Shown here one piece after another: positions 39,635-48,855 of a stretch of DNA of 64,000 bases (position 1 is its first letter; every line of letters begins with the position of its first letter). The notes under the pieces are model-generated. The model saw only the letters and a program-made list of their open reading frames with translations, was not told the DNA's origin and did not search any database. The DNA is from Clostridia bacterium (GTDB taxonomy: Bacteria; Bacillota; Clostridia; Oscillospirales; Acutalibacteraceae). The stretch is taken from contig JAFXDE010000057.1 in the NCBI GenBank assembly GCA_017516315.1, positions 1 to 64,000 on the forward strand, read 5' to 3'. A program made the position numbers and the translations under genes.

Positions 39635-41887
39635 ATGAAAAAGTTTTTAGCCTTTTTTACTGCGACGCTTCTGCTTTTCGGCGGAGTATTTATGATTTAC
39701 TGGAAGCATATAAGACCTTCCGAATATATGGTTTTCGTCGAGTCCTTCGGCCACGGCGTAATTACCGTTGACAGTAAAAACACTACAGGCACCGACGAAA
39801 AATACCGTGTGGCCTGCGATAACGGACAGGTTCTTACTCTAAATATTAACCCTGAAAGAACGGATTCCACCTACTATGACCTTAAAAAGCTTATAGTAAA
39901 CGGAGTCAATGTTACCGATGAGGTAAATATGCTTCAGTATAAGGTAACTGCAGATAAGAAGCTTAATGTTCTTGCCTTCTTCAAAAAGGGTAAAAGACCG
40001 GAGGGCTATAAGAGTGAAGAGGCAACGTCAAACATTTCGAAGCCTTCCATTGATAAATATGCCGATAATAAATACATCGGCTCCTATGCGGTTTACGATA
40101 TAAAGGACCCCTGCGTTTTCTACGATGAAAAGAGTGATTATTATTACTGCTTCGGCTCAGATAATGTGGTAATCAAATCCAAGGATCTGATAAACTGGAC
40201 GACCCGTACCACATATTTCCCCACTCCCGAGGATGCAGAGAGCAATACCGTAATGTCCTTCTCTGCCTTTAAGAGCGTAAAAAGCTGGGCAAAGGAGCAC
40301 GGCTACGGTGCCGATGAAACCTATTCTGACGAAAATCAGGACAGAACACCCCTTTCTCCCGAAATTATTTACCGTAAGGGTGTTTACTATCTTTACTTCT
40401 CTCTTTCTAAAACAGCGGATGCTAACGAAAGTGCTATCTTCTGTGTAACCACCGACGACCTGGCAAAGGCGATAGAAACCAAGACCTGGAAGGATGCGGG
40501 TCTTGTAATAAGCACCTGCGGAAGACATGCGGGAACAGAAATCGTCGAGGATGAGGCTTCGGGCGAGAAAAATAAGCATTCCTTCAAGGCATCCTACGAT
40601 GCGGCAAATGCTGTTCATCCTGCTGTTATCAATACGGAAAACGGTCTGTTTATGATTTACGGCGGCTCCTACGGCAGAGAAAAAATCGGCGGTGAAATCT
40701 ATATCGTCGAGCTCAGTCCGAAAACAGGTCTTCTCAAGGCTGCAAGTCCCGTCAACAGCAAGGGCGAGGTTATCTCCACTCTTCACGGCTCTGCGCGCTT
40801 CCAGGCAGGCACTCTTATCGCAAAGCCCGGCAGAATTCCTGCACTTTCTAAAAATGACGGCAGCCTTTTAAGCGGTGCAGACATCGTTTACAATAAGGAT
40901 ACAGGCTACTATTATCTCTTCCTTACCTACGGTGTAGAGGAAAGCAACTATAATGTCCGCGTGGCAAGAGCCAAATCTCCCGAAGGCCCCTATACGGATT
41001 TCAACGGAGCTGATATGGCTGAATTCGGAAAAAGCGGAAGAAACAATCAGTACACAAAGGGGCTTATGCTTACCGCAGGCTATAATTTCCTTTCCAGCAG
41101 TAACGGCGGAGTAACCTATACCGATATCGGCAGAGCCTCCATAGGAAGTCCCTCTGTAATAAAAACCTCTAAGGGCAAATGGTTTATGGGCTCACAGTCT
41201 CAGCTTTACTATAAGATTGATTCGACGGTTACTACAGGTGCCGGCAGGGCGACGGAAGCGGGACTCAGAGATGTTTATCCTTTCCCCAGCCTCGAGGTAA
41301 GAGAGCTTAAATGGACTGTAGACGGTTGGCCTGCAGCCTGTCCTGAGACCTATTCGGGTACGGCTGCCTCTACTAAGGTGAAGCAGGCATCTCTCTACGG
41401 TAACTGGGATACGGTTATTTTCGACCCGTCCGGTGATGCTGAAAGCTATAAGGCTGTGGCAAGAAATACCTCGCAGACCGTTACCATACTCGAAAATGCA
41501 GTAATCACCGAAACCGACATCAGAAAGGGCAGAAAGCTCTCTACAGAGGGTAATCTCTCTAAAGCGGACGGATATTACACCGTAGTTATTGACTCGGTGA
41601 AATATAATATCTATCCTATGGCTGTGTGGGATTTCGAGCTCGAGGAAGGAACCGTCGTATTCACCGGCTACAGTGAGGACGGTACTGCTGTCTGGGCGAA
41701 GAAAAACTTCTCCGATGCTCTCGGTATCAATACCACTACCTTCTATCATGTGCTTTCTATGTGCGATGAGGCAGTACAGAATGAATACAAAGAAAAGATG
41801 GAGAAAATCAGCTCTAACCCCTCACAGACTGATATTGACGCTATGACAGGCGAGCTTGTTGACATTGTTTTAAGCTCTGCTAAATAA
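39635..41887 (+). CDS. Exported GH43-like glycoside hydrolase
   Basis: 750 residues. A signal peptide or anchor (1-23, AFFTATLLLFGGVFMIYW) is followed by an N-terminal domain of about 110 residues. The five-bladed propeller (about 150-560) is GH43-like: DPCVFYDEKSDYYYCFGS, PLSPEIIYRKGVYYLYFS, and GADIVYNKDTGYYYLFLTYG. The Asp of DPCVF is the expected base. C-terminal about 190 residues include a beta-sandwich-like domain and a helical tail. Arabinan or xylan side-chain hydrolysis is the family norm, but the acid and pKa residues were not all located, so specificity is open. A strong terminator follows. Confidence 0.87.
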   Translation: MKKFLAFFTATLLLFGGVFMIYWKHIRPSEYMVFVESFGHGVITVDSKNTTGTDEKYRVACDNGQVLTLNINPERTDSTYYDLKKLIVNGVNVTDEVNMLQYKVTADKKLNVLAFFKKGKRPEGYKSEEATSNISKPSIDKYADNKYIGSYAVYDIKDPCVFYDEKSDYYYCFGSDNVVIKSKDLINWTTRTTYFPTPEDAESNTVMSFSAFKSVKSWAKEHGYGADETYSDENQDRTPLSPEIIYRKGVYYLYFSLSKTADANESAIFCVTTDDLAKAIETKTWKDAGLVISTCGRHAGTEIVEDEASGEKNKHSFKASYDAANAVHPAVINTENGLFMIYGGSYGREKIGGEIYIVELSPKTGLLKAASPVNSKGEVISTLHGSARFQAGTLIAKPGRIPALSKNDGSLLSGADIVYNKDTGYYYLFLTYGVEESNYNVRVARAKSPEGPYTDFNGADMAEFGKSGRNNQYTKGLMLTAGYNFLSSSNGGVTYTDIGRASIGSPSVIKTSKGKWFMGSQSQLYYKIDSTVTTGAGRATEAGLRDVYPFPSLEVRELKWTVDGWPAACPETYSGTAASTKVKQASLYGNWDTVIFDPSGDAESYKAVARNTSQTVTILENAVITETDIRKGRKLSTEGNLSKADGYYTVVIDSVKYNIYPMAVWDFELEEGTVVFTGYSEDGTAVWAKKNFSDALGINTTTFYHVLSMCDEAVQNEYKEKMEKISSNPSQTDIDAMTGELVDIVLSSAK

Positions 41888-41894
41888 AAAGATA

Positions 41895-41944
41895 AAATCC
41901 ATTGTAAGGGTCGTAGAAACCGACTGTTTACAATGGATTTTTTT
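41895..41944 (+). terminator. Intrinsic terminator of the DUF4364-GH43 operon
   Basis: AAATCCATTGTAA and TTACAATGGATTT pair perfectly (13 bp) around a 20-base loop, followed by T's. The same arm sequence is reused in the mfd terminator at 43095-43139. Confidence 0.9.
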
Positions 41945-43094
41945 GATGTTACGGATCGTAGGGGCGACCATTGGTAAAAAAACTAATCTTTGTAGGGGAT
42001 GGCGTCCCCGACACCGAAGTGATTACCTCTCAGTCACTGCGTGACAGCTTTTCTTCCAGAAACGGGAACCCTTTTGTCTGCTTTGCAGACATTTTTCTCT
42101 CCGAGAACGGGCACTCCCTCGTCACTCCGTGACACTCCCTCTAACAGAGGGAATTACCTATCAGGGGAATTACCTTTCAGGAGAGCCAAATTAAGCCTCG
42201 CCTGAAAGGAGAGGTGTCAACCGTCAGGTTGACGGAGAGGTTTCTTCGTTTCAATGAAACTGTTGATCGGCATCCGCTCGAGCCGCGGGGGCTCTTACTT
42301 TGCTCCGGAGGCGGCAAAGTAAGCAAAACCCCTCTTTTTTAAGAAGGGAAAAGAGTGTGCTGTTCAGTTGAGTGTATAGAAACAGTAACAGTTAGTTTTT
42401 CAATAAAAGCTCAGAAACAAATACTTTCCCTTGGGGTGCGACCCGTGGCAGGGTCGCAGACAGGAAACTGCCGTTCTGCATTAATGTTTATGTTATTCTT
42501 ACTTGCCTTCTTAAGCTGTGTTTTTTCTGTTTCACCTTTCAGTACCTCCTTACGAAACATCCTACAGGGGTTGCCCCGTGGCAGGGGCAAAGACAACCGA
42601 TAAGGCTTCGGATTTACTTAAAGGTTTTTACTAACCTTTATTCCTTTTACGTTCATAAAATCAAAAGCTCGGAGCTTCTTCCTTTATGACGTTTTTCCCC
42701 ATGTTATAAATATTTATTTCAGTAGAGAGCCCGTAAATAGGGAGGACGCATCTTTGTGTGGGCATAAAAATGAACCGCGGGAAAACCTGACGGAAAAGGA
42801 AGCGAAAATACTTTTTCTTACGGTGCGAAATGAATTTTTTCGGTAGTGCTGTAGGTAAAAAACATTTTCTGCGGCAGACTGAGGCGGTATCATAAACTTA
42901 TTCATCGACCTTTTTCCGAAAACATTTCCGCTTTTGCATCCGACAAGCGGTATATTCATTGTCAGCCGGAGAATGATTTTGCCTACTTTTGTCGAAACAA
43001 AGTTAGGTCTGCGAAGCTATGCCGACTGAATGTTTCATTGAAACAAAAATAATAATGTTAGCGTCTTACTGTAATCTTTAAAATACTTATCAAA
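41945..43094. repeat. Repeat island of about 1.15 kb without a credible gene
   Basis: Contents in order: GTAGGG-type palindromes (41957-42012); broken cloverleaf elements (42025-42241); a hairpin with CTTACTTTGC and GCAAAGTAAG arms (about 42293-42325); two hairpins with the same loop GTGGCA but different stems (TGCGACCC/GGGTCGCA at about 42437-42458 and TTGCCCC/GGGGCAA at about 42571-42590). Then comes low-information sequence to about 43080. Short open frames here lack ribosome binding sites and known similarity. I see no tmRNA, RNase P RNA or SRP RNA hallmark. Confidence 0.7.
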
Positions 43095-43139
43095 ATAAAA
43101 AATCCATTGTACAAACCTTTACGGCTTATACAATGGATT
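43095..43139 (-). terminator. Intrinsic terminator of mfd
   Basis: On the minus strand AATCCATTGTA and TACAATGGATT pair around 17 bases and are followed by TTTTTATTTT. Confidence 0.9.
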
Positions 43140-43148
43140 CATTTTATC

Positions 43149-46100
43149 TTACTGTTCCTCACTCAGTGCCTCCACAAGCTCTCTCATTCCCTCTATGGGA
43201 CTTACATTTTTAAGCTTGTAGGAGATATAGGGACTGGTTTTGGCGGCACTTATCATAGCCTTACCGCGGAGCTTATGGCCTACGGCGATTATGAACTGAG
43301 GCTTCAGCTCATTTACGAAAGCTAAAAGCATAGTATTCTGCTGCTTGATTTCGTAAATACCGAGCTTTGCCGCCTTTGAACGGAGAAGAGCTACCTCTAC
43401 GAGACCCTCTACAGCCTTTGGCGGTTCACCGAAGCGGTCGATAAATTCGTCGAGAACATCCATAGCATCCTCTCTCGTTTCTATCTCCGCTATTCTCTTA
43501 TACATACCGATACGGTTTTTGACTGAGTCGATGTAATTTTCGGGAATGTGAGCATCGACTGAAATATCGATAAGACATTCCTGCTTTTCCTTTACCTCGA
43601 TGCCTGTCTTTTCCTCTTCGATGGTTTCCGAAAGGATCTGCAGATACATATCGTAGCCTACAGCCTCCATATGTCCGTGCTGCTGTGCGCCTAAAACATT
43701 ACCTGCACCTCTTATTTCCAGATCACGCATGGCGATTCTGAAGCCTGAGCCGAATTCGGTAAATTCCTTTATGGCAGAGAGCCTTCTCTGAGCGATTTCG
43801 CTGATTTCTCTGTTTTTATTATAGGTGAAATAAGCGTAGGCGCGGCGCGAGCTTCTGCCCACACGGCCTCTTATCTGATGTAGCTGCGCCAGACCCATTT
43901 TATCTGCATCCTCGATAATGAGAGTGTTTGCGTTAGGCACATCTACACCCGTTTCGATGATAGTAGTGCAAAGAAGAATGTCTATTTCATTTTCTAAAAG
44001 CTTTCTCCATATCTCGCTCAGGTCATCCTCACTCATTTTACCGTGGCCGATACCTATTCTCGCGTCGGGCAGATATTTTCTTATCTCTGCGGCCCGTCTT
44101 TCGATGGATTCCACACGGTTATGGAGATAGTAAACCTGACCGCCGCGTCTTATTTCTCTTTCCATAGCCTCGGCTAAAATCTCCATATCCTGAGGTACCA
44201 CATAGGTCTGAACAGGGTATCTGCCTACGGGCGGAATTTCCAGAACGGACATATCCCTTATGCCGGTCATAGCCATATTAAGAGTACGGGGAATAGGTGT
44301 AGCCGAAAGGGTAAGAACATCCACGAGAGGAAACTTCTCTTTCAGCTTTTCCTTCTGTGCTACGCCGAAGCGCTGCTCCTCGTCGACGATGAGAAGACCT
44401 AAATCCTTGAACTCCACGCTTTTGGCGATAATGGAGTGAGTGCCGACGATAATGTCTATACTGCCCCTTTTGAGGGCTTTTTTTATTTTCGTTCTGTCCG
44501 ACTGACTGCGGAAGCGTGAGAGCATATCTATCTCTATGGGGAAGCCGTCGAAGCGCTTTTTTATGGTCTGAAAATGCTGGAAGGCGAGTATGGTGGTGGG
44601 AACGAGGATAGCGCACTGCTTTCCGTCAGCGACGCATTTGAAGGCGGCACGGAGAGCTACCTCGGTTTTTCCGAAGCCTACATCACCGCAGAGAAGACGG
44701 TCCATAGGACTCGGCCTTTCCATATCACGCTTGATTTCGTTTACAGCCTCGAGCTGGTCTTCCGTTTCCTCGAATTCGAAGCGCCTCTCGAAGTCATTCT
44801 GCATATCCATATCGGGGGAGAAGGCGAAGCCCTGAGAGTTAAGTCTCGCCGAATAAATCTTCGTAAGCTCCGCTGCCATATCCTTGACTGCGCTTTTTAC
44901 TCTGGAACGGGTTTTCTTCCATTCGTCGCTTCCGAGACGGTTGAGCTTTATTACCTTGTCGGTATCCTTAGGCGAAATGTATTTGGCGATAAGGTCGAGC
45001 TGTGTTACGGGCAGATAAAGCACATCGGTGCCCCGGAAATTTATTTTTATAAAATCCTTTATCTTGCCCCCTACGGTCATAGTGGTTATTCCGTCGAAAA
45101 TACCGATGCCGTGAACGGCGTGAACTACATAATCGCCCCGTGATATTTCTTCGAGAGAGGTTATTCCTTTTTTTCCTCTGAAGGCGGGATTAACCTTTCT
45201 CTGCTGCTTTTCTACAGCTCTTCCGTAGGTGAACAGGGCAAACTTAAGAGCGTTATATTCTATGCCTGAAGAAACACTGCCTGAAATAACGCTGACGGTT
45301 TTTTCGGGAAACTCTGCAGGAATTACGGGAAAATAGTGACTTTTTATGCCTTCCGTTTCCAGATCGTAGGCGAGCTCCTTGGCACTTTTTTCCGTGCCTG
45401 CCATAATAACACAGGTAAATCCCAGCTTCATCAGCGGCTCCAAATCCTCCATAAGGAAGGAGAGAGTGCCGTCCCAACGGGAAAGAAGAGAGGCATTTAT
45501 GCTTACGAGAGCCTTTACGGGAGTGTCAAAGGAGCCTCGGGCAAGGTTATCCATATAGACAGTACCGCTGGTTTCGTAGTAATTCAGTATCTCATTCCAG
45601 GAAAGAATGAAGGTATCAAGACCTTTGGTGAGTATACCCTCCTCGAACATAGCCTTGATGTCCTCGGTCATAAGAGCAGAAACGGAATTGAACCGCTGCT
45701 TTACCGAGGAGCTTTCGCATACGAAAATAAGGCTGTCCTGCATATAGTCGAAAACAGTTTCCTTTTCGCTGTAGGCGAGGGATATATATTTATCGTTTGC
45801 CACGCTTATAAAGTGGCTGAGCTTTTCTATGTCTTGGCTTATGAGGGCCTTGGCCTTTACGCTTCCTTTTCCCTTTACAGAGGGGAGAAAATCCTCGAGG
45901 CGCCTTTTCATTTCCTCCGTCGAATCGAAAAGAACCTCGCGTGAGGGAGTGATTTTAACGAAGTCAAGACTTTCCTTTCTTCTCTGACTTTCCGTGTCAA
46001 AGGAGGAGACGGAATCTACCGTGTCACCCCAGAATTCTATTCTTACGGGACAGTCATTTCCGGGAGGAAAGATGTCGAGTATACCGCCGCGCAGCGAGAA

Positions 46101-46613
46101 CTGACCCGTACCCTCTACCTGCTCGGTACGGGTGTAGCCTGCGCTTAAAAGAGCGTTGACGGCCTCATGGGTGGAGATTTCCTGAGAAACCTCTATTTTA
46201 AAGGAGCGCTTTTCCAGCTCACCTCTCGGTACGGTAATCTGCACGGCAGCCTCTATACTGCAAAGAGCAAGCTTACATTCTCCGTCGAGAATATTTTTCA
46301 GCACACCCATTCTTTTCTGCTCAAAGTCGAGAGATTTGCTGTCGCTTTCTCTGAAACGGAAATCACGGGCAGGATAAAGCTGCGCTCCGTCACAGAAGGC
46401 AGAAATATCCCTGCACAGCTTAGTTGCCTCGCCCTCGTCGGGACAGATAATAAGCGCTTTTTTACCTGTTTCCTTAACCAGGGAGGAAATGAAGTGCGCT
46501 TTGTGTATACGGGAAAGACCTATAACGCCGAAAGGATGTACCCCCCGGCGTATACAGTCTTTTATTTTAAGGTATTCTTCGCTTTGACTGAGGATTTTTT
46601 CAAAAGCAGACAT
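43149..46613 (-). CDS. mfd: Transcription-repair coupling factor
   Basis: 1154 residues, full length. It removes RNA polymerase stalled at DNA lesions and recruits UvrA. Domains in order: UvrB-homology region (about 20-340); RNA-polymerase-interacting CarD-like domain with ISRGDYVVHAVHGIGIF (about 495-560); SF2 helicase motor with Walker A CGDVGFGKTE (about 640), DEEQ box (about 745), and SATPIPRTLNMA; and the C-terminal regulatory domain. AAGGAGG lies 7 bases before the ATG. Monocistronic here, ending in a terminator whose arms match the one after the GH43 gene. The usual neighbour pth is absent. Confidence 0.97.
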   Translation of the reverse strand: MSAFEKILSQSEEYLKIKDCIRRGVHPFGVIGLSRIHKAHFISSLVKETGKKALIICPDEGEATKLCRDISAFCDGAQLYPARDFRFRESDSKSLDFEQKRMGVLKNILDGECKLALCSIEAAVQITVPRGELEKRSFKIEVSQEISTHEAVNALLSAGYTRTEQVEGTGQFSLRGGILDIFPPGNDCPVRIEFWGDTVDSVSSFDTESQRRKESLDFVKITPSREVLFDSTEEMKRRLEDFLPSVKGKGSVKAKALISQDIEKLSHFISVANDKYISLAYSEKETVFDYMQDSLIFVCESSSVKQRFNSVSALMTEDIKAMFEEGILTKGLDTFILSWNEILNYYETSGTVYMDNLARGSFDTPVKALVSINASLLSRWDGTLSFLMEDLEPLMKLGFTCVIMAGTEKSAKELAYDLETEGIKSHYFPVIPAEFPEKTVSVISGSVSSGIEYNALKFALFTYGRAVEKQQRKVNPAFRGKKGITSLEEISRGDYVVHAVHGIGIFDGITTMTVGGKIKDFIKINFRGTDVLYLPVTQLDLIAKYISPKDTDKVIKLNRLGSDEWKKTRSRVKSAVKDMAAELTKIYSARLNSQGFAFSPDMDMQNDFERRFEFEETEDQLEAVNEIKRDMERPSPMDRLLCGDVGFGKTEVALRAAFKCVADGKQCAILVPTTILAFQHFQTIKKRFDGFPIEIDMLSRFRSQSDRTKIKKALKRGSIDIIVGTHSIIAKSVEFKDLGLLIVDEEQRFGVAQKEKLKEKFPLVDVLTLSATPIPRTLNMAMTGIRDMSVLEIPPVGRYPVQTYVVPQDMEILAEAMEREIRRGGQVYYLHNRVESIERRAAEIRKYLPDARIGIGHGKMSEDDLSEIWRKLLENEIDILLCTTIIETGVDVPNANTLIIEDADKMGLAQLHQIRGRVGRSSRRAYAYFTYNKNREISEIAQRRLSAIKEFTEFGSGFRIAMRDLEIRGAGNVLGAQQHGHMEAVGYDMYLQILSETIEEEKTGIEVKEKQECLIDISVDAHIPENYIDSVKNRIGMYKRIAEIETREDAMDVLDEFIDRFGEPPKAVEGLVEVALLRSKAAKLGIYEIKQQNTMLLAFVNELKPQFIIAVGHKLRGKAMISAAKTSPYISYKLKNVSPIEGMRELVEALSEEQ

Positions 46614-46688
46614 AGCAAATCCTCCTTACGGATATTCCGTTAATCTATTATAGTACATTATCCGCTTAAAATAAATACCTTTTTGATA

Positions 46689-46729
46689 AAAAAAGAGACT
46701 GCCTGAGAAATAATTCCGGGCAGTCCTTG
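46689..46729 (-). terminator. Intrinsic terminator of the 31-residue peptide gene
   Basis: On the minus strand GACTGCC and GGCAGTC pair, followed by TCTTTTTTTAT. Confidence 0.87.
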
Positions 46730-46753
46730 AATTCTAATTTATGAAAACTGAAA

Positions 46754-46849
46754 TCAGTCGATGATTTCCATAAGTAAGCTGATGCACTTGTCAACGAGGG
46801 CTACGATTTTATCCCAATTATCCGTAATCCAGTCAAATACTACTTCCAT
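46754..46849 (-). CDS. 31-residue amphipathic peptide (too short for usual gene finding)
   Basis: 31 residues starting MEVVFDWITDNWDKIVALVD and ending ISLLMEIID. It would form one amphipathic helix: acidic/Trp on one face, Ile/Leu/Val on the other, with one Cys. It has no signal peptide. Support for a real gene: AAAGGAG 10 bases before the ATG, a TTGACT-N17-TATAAT promoter just upstream, and a strong terminator 24 bases downstream. It is a complete stand-alone unit between mfd and the phage head genes, pointing away from the latter. Function unknown; membrane-active peptide or regulator of a membrane protein are possibilities. Confidence 0.75.
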   Translation of the reverse strand: MEVVFDWITDNWDKIVALVDKCISLLMEIID

Positions 46850-46894
46850 TTTTCTTTTTCTCCTTTCTTTTACCTCTTTTCTTATGCTGGAAAT

Positions 46895-46923
46895 ATTATA
46901 CAATAATCGGAAAACAAAGTCAA
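46895..46923 (-). promoter_or_regulatory. Near-consensus promoter of the 31-residue peptide gene
   Basis: On the minus strand: TTGACT (46923-46918), a 17-base spacer and TATAAT (46900-46895). Confidence 0.9.
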
Positions 46924-47077
46924 CAAAACAGAGAGGAAACAGTATTTATTATCAGATTTTTAATTTTTTCGGAAAAATTTTGATATATTCGGGGGTATTT
47001 TTGCGTAAAGCCTGCAAAAAACGGCATTTTCCCCTGTATAGGTGAGAGACAAAACAAAAACACACAGAAAGGGGTTA

Positions 47078-47560
47078 ATGAACATAGGCAATCTTACATC
47101 AAAGGAAAGGCTCTTTTGTACCTATTACTGTATTTCGAGAAACGGCGGTGAGGCGGCGGCAAAGTCAGGCTATATTTTCCCTGAAAAAAGCGCCGCGAGA
47201 CTGCTTAAGAAAAAAGAGGTAAAGGAAGAAATCGAAAGAAGTGACAGAGAAAAAAGAGCCGCACAGAAGGATATTATATCGGGCTATTACCGTCTCGCCT
47301 TCGGCTGCTTTGCCGACGCGGTAAGTCTCCTTTTTAAGGACGAGGTAACTGAGGAAGAAATCAAAAAGATGGACCTTTATAACATATCCGACATTAAAAG
47401 AAAAAAGGGCGGAGAGATAGAGATTAAATTTTTCGACCGCCTTAAAGCCCTGGAGCATTTACAGCAGATAAGCTCGCAGGAGGAAAAGGACCCTGCTGAA
47501 TCTCTTTTCAGAGCGATAGAAAAGGGGGCGGCGGCCTTAAGAGATGATGAAAATGGCTGA
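47078..47560 (+). CDS. Phage terminase small subunit
   Basis: 160 residues. It recognises phage DNA for packaging. N-terminal LTSKERLFCTYYCISRNGGEAAAKSGY is the helix-turn-helix start typical of terminase small subunits of the PBSX/SPP1 group, and the middle (about 60-130) is an acidic helical region for oligomerisation. Start 47078 follows AGAAAGGGG; the upstream frame from 47042 has no site. It overlaps terL by 17 bases. No good sigma-A promoter is visible upstream (46924-47077), only a TTCG-loop hairpin at about 46962-46980. Confidence 0.85.
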   Translation: MNIGNLTSKERLFCTYYCISRNGGEAAAKSGYIFPEKSAARLLKKKEVKEEIERSDREKRAAQKDIISGYYRLAFGCFADAVSLLFKDEVTEEEIKKMDLYNISDIKRKKGGEIEIKFFDRLKALEHLQQISSQEEKDPAESLFRAIEKGAAALRDDENG

Positions 47561-48818
47561 AAACAGATTTGAAGCATTTTCGGAGAAGCAGCTTACGGCT
47601 CTTTCCTGGTGGCATAAGTCCTCACCTTACAGCAGTCTTGACGGACTAATATGCGACGGAGCCGTAAGAAGCGGAAAGACCACATGTATGTCTCTTTCAT
47701 TTGTACTGTGGAGCTTTTACGCTTTTGACGACACTTCCTTTGCTGTTTGCGGCAAAACCATTTCCTCTCTGAGGAGGAACATAACCGTTTCTCTTGTTCC
47801 TACTCTCAGAGCCCTTGGCTTTGATTGCAGAGAGAAGATAAGTCAGAATCTCATCGAAATCTCTTATAAAGGCCGTACAAACCGTTTTTATCTTTTCGGC
47901 GGCAGAGACGAAAGCTCTGCTTCTCTGATACAGGGTATGACCCTCGGCGGTGTTCTTTTAGACGAGGTGGCGCTTATGCCGAGATCCTTCGTAGAGCAGG
48001 CGCTGGCACGATGCTCTCTCAGCGGCTCGAAATTCTGGTTCAACTGTAACCCCGAAAACCCGAAGCATTGGTTTTATGAGGAGTGGATAAAGAAGGCAAG
48101 GGAAAAGAACTGTCTTTATCTCCACTTTCTTATGAAGGACAACCCCTCTCTTTCTCCTAAGGTTATAAAGCGCTATGAGCGTCTTTACAGCGGAGCCTTT
48201 TACGAACGCTTCGTTCTGGGAAGATGGGTATCCGTTGACGGCCTCGTTTACGGCGAGGCGGCAAAGGGAAAATATACCTGCACACCTCCGACGGAGAACT
48301 TCGAAAAGCACTACATTTCCTGTGACTACGGTACGGTAAATCCTACCTCTATGGGTCTGTGGGGACTTTACGGGGGAAAATGGTACAGATTTGACGAGTA
48401 TTATTACGCTTCACGCCTGGAGGGCAGACAGCTCACCGATGAAGAATACTATGAAAAGCTGTGCGAGCTGGCAGGAAGCAGGAAAATCGAGGGTGTGGTA
48501 ATCGACCCCTCTGCCGCCTCCTTTGCCGAATGTATAAGGAGAAAAGGAAAATACAGGGTTATTCCGGCTAAAAACGATGTGGTTTCGGGTATAAGAAGGG
48601 TCCATAGTGCCTTTAAGGAAGGAAAGATCCTTATTTCACCGGTGTGCGTGGATTCAATCAAGGAATTCTCCCTTTACAGATGGGATGAAAAAGCGGCCGG
48701 AGATACACCGAGGAAGGAAAACGATCACGCTATGGACGATATAAGATATTTTGTCTCTACCGTACTTGCCGACGGAAGCAGCGGGGGCTTTTTTGCCCTT
48801 GCTGCGGCAAGAGAATAA
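47544..48818 (+). CDS. Phage terminase large subunit (PBSX family)
   Basis: 424 residues. ATP-driven DNA packaging motor and nuclease. ATPase: Walker A GAVRSGKT (39-46) and Walker B GVLLDEVA with Asp140-Glu141. RNase H-like nuclease: Asp261 in ISCDYGT, Asp321 in VVIDPSA and Asp398-Asp399 in NDHAMDD are the metal ligands. All catalytic residues are intact, so the protein can be active. The starting ATG may be 47544 or 47553; both overlap terS. The portal gene follows after a 37-base gap. Confidence 0.93.
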   Translation: MMKMAENRFEAFSEKQLTALSWWHKSSPYSSLDGLICDGAVRSGKTTCMSLSFVLWSFYAFDDTSFAVCGKTISSLRRNITVSLVPTLRALGFDCREKISQNLIEISYKGRTNRFYLFGGRDESSASLIQGMTLGGVLLDEVALMPRSFVEQALARCSLSGSKFWFNCNPENPKHWFYEEWIKKAREKNCLYLHFLMKDNPSLSPKVIKRYERLYSGAFYERFVLGRWVSVDGLVYGEAAKGKYTCTPPTENFEKHYISCDYGTVNPTSMGLWGLYGGKWYRFDEYYYASRLEGRQLTDEEYYEKLCELAGSRKIEGVVIDPSAASFAECIRRKGKYRVIPAKNDVVSGIRRVHSAFKEGKILISPVCVDSIKEFSLYRWDEKAAGDTPRKENDHAMDDIRYFVSTVLADGSSGGFFALAAARE

Positions 48819-48855
48819 AATTATTTGTCCGACGGACAAAAGAAAGGAGAATATT

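Noticed and set aside
41945..43094. Housekeeping RNA gene (tmRNA, RNase P, SRP RNA) or short protein genes in the repeat island
   Set aside because: None of the conserved RNA motifs appear, and the short frames (for example 42355-42603 and 42714-42959) lack ribosome binding sites and recognisable products.
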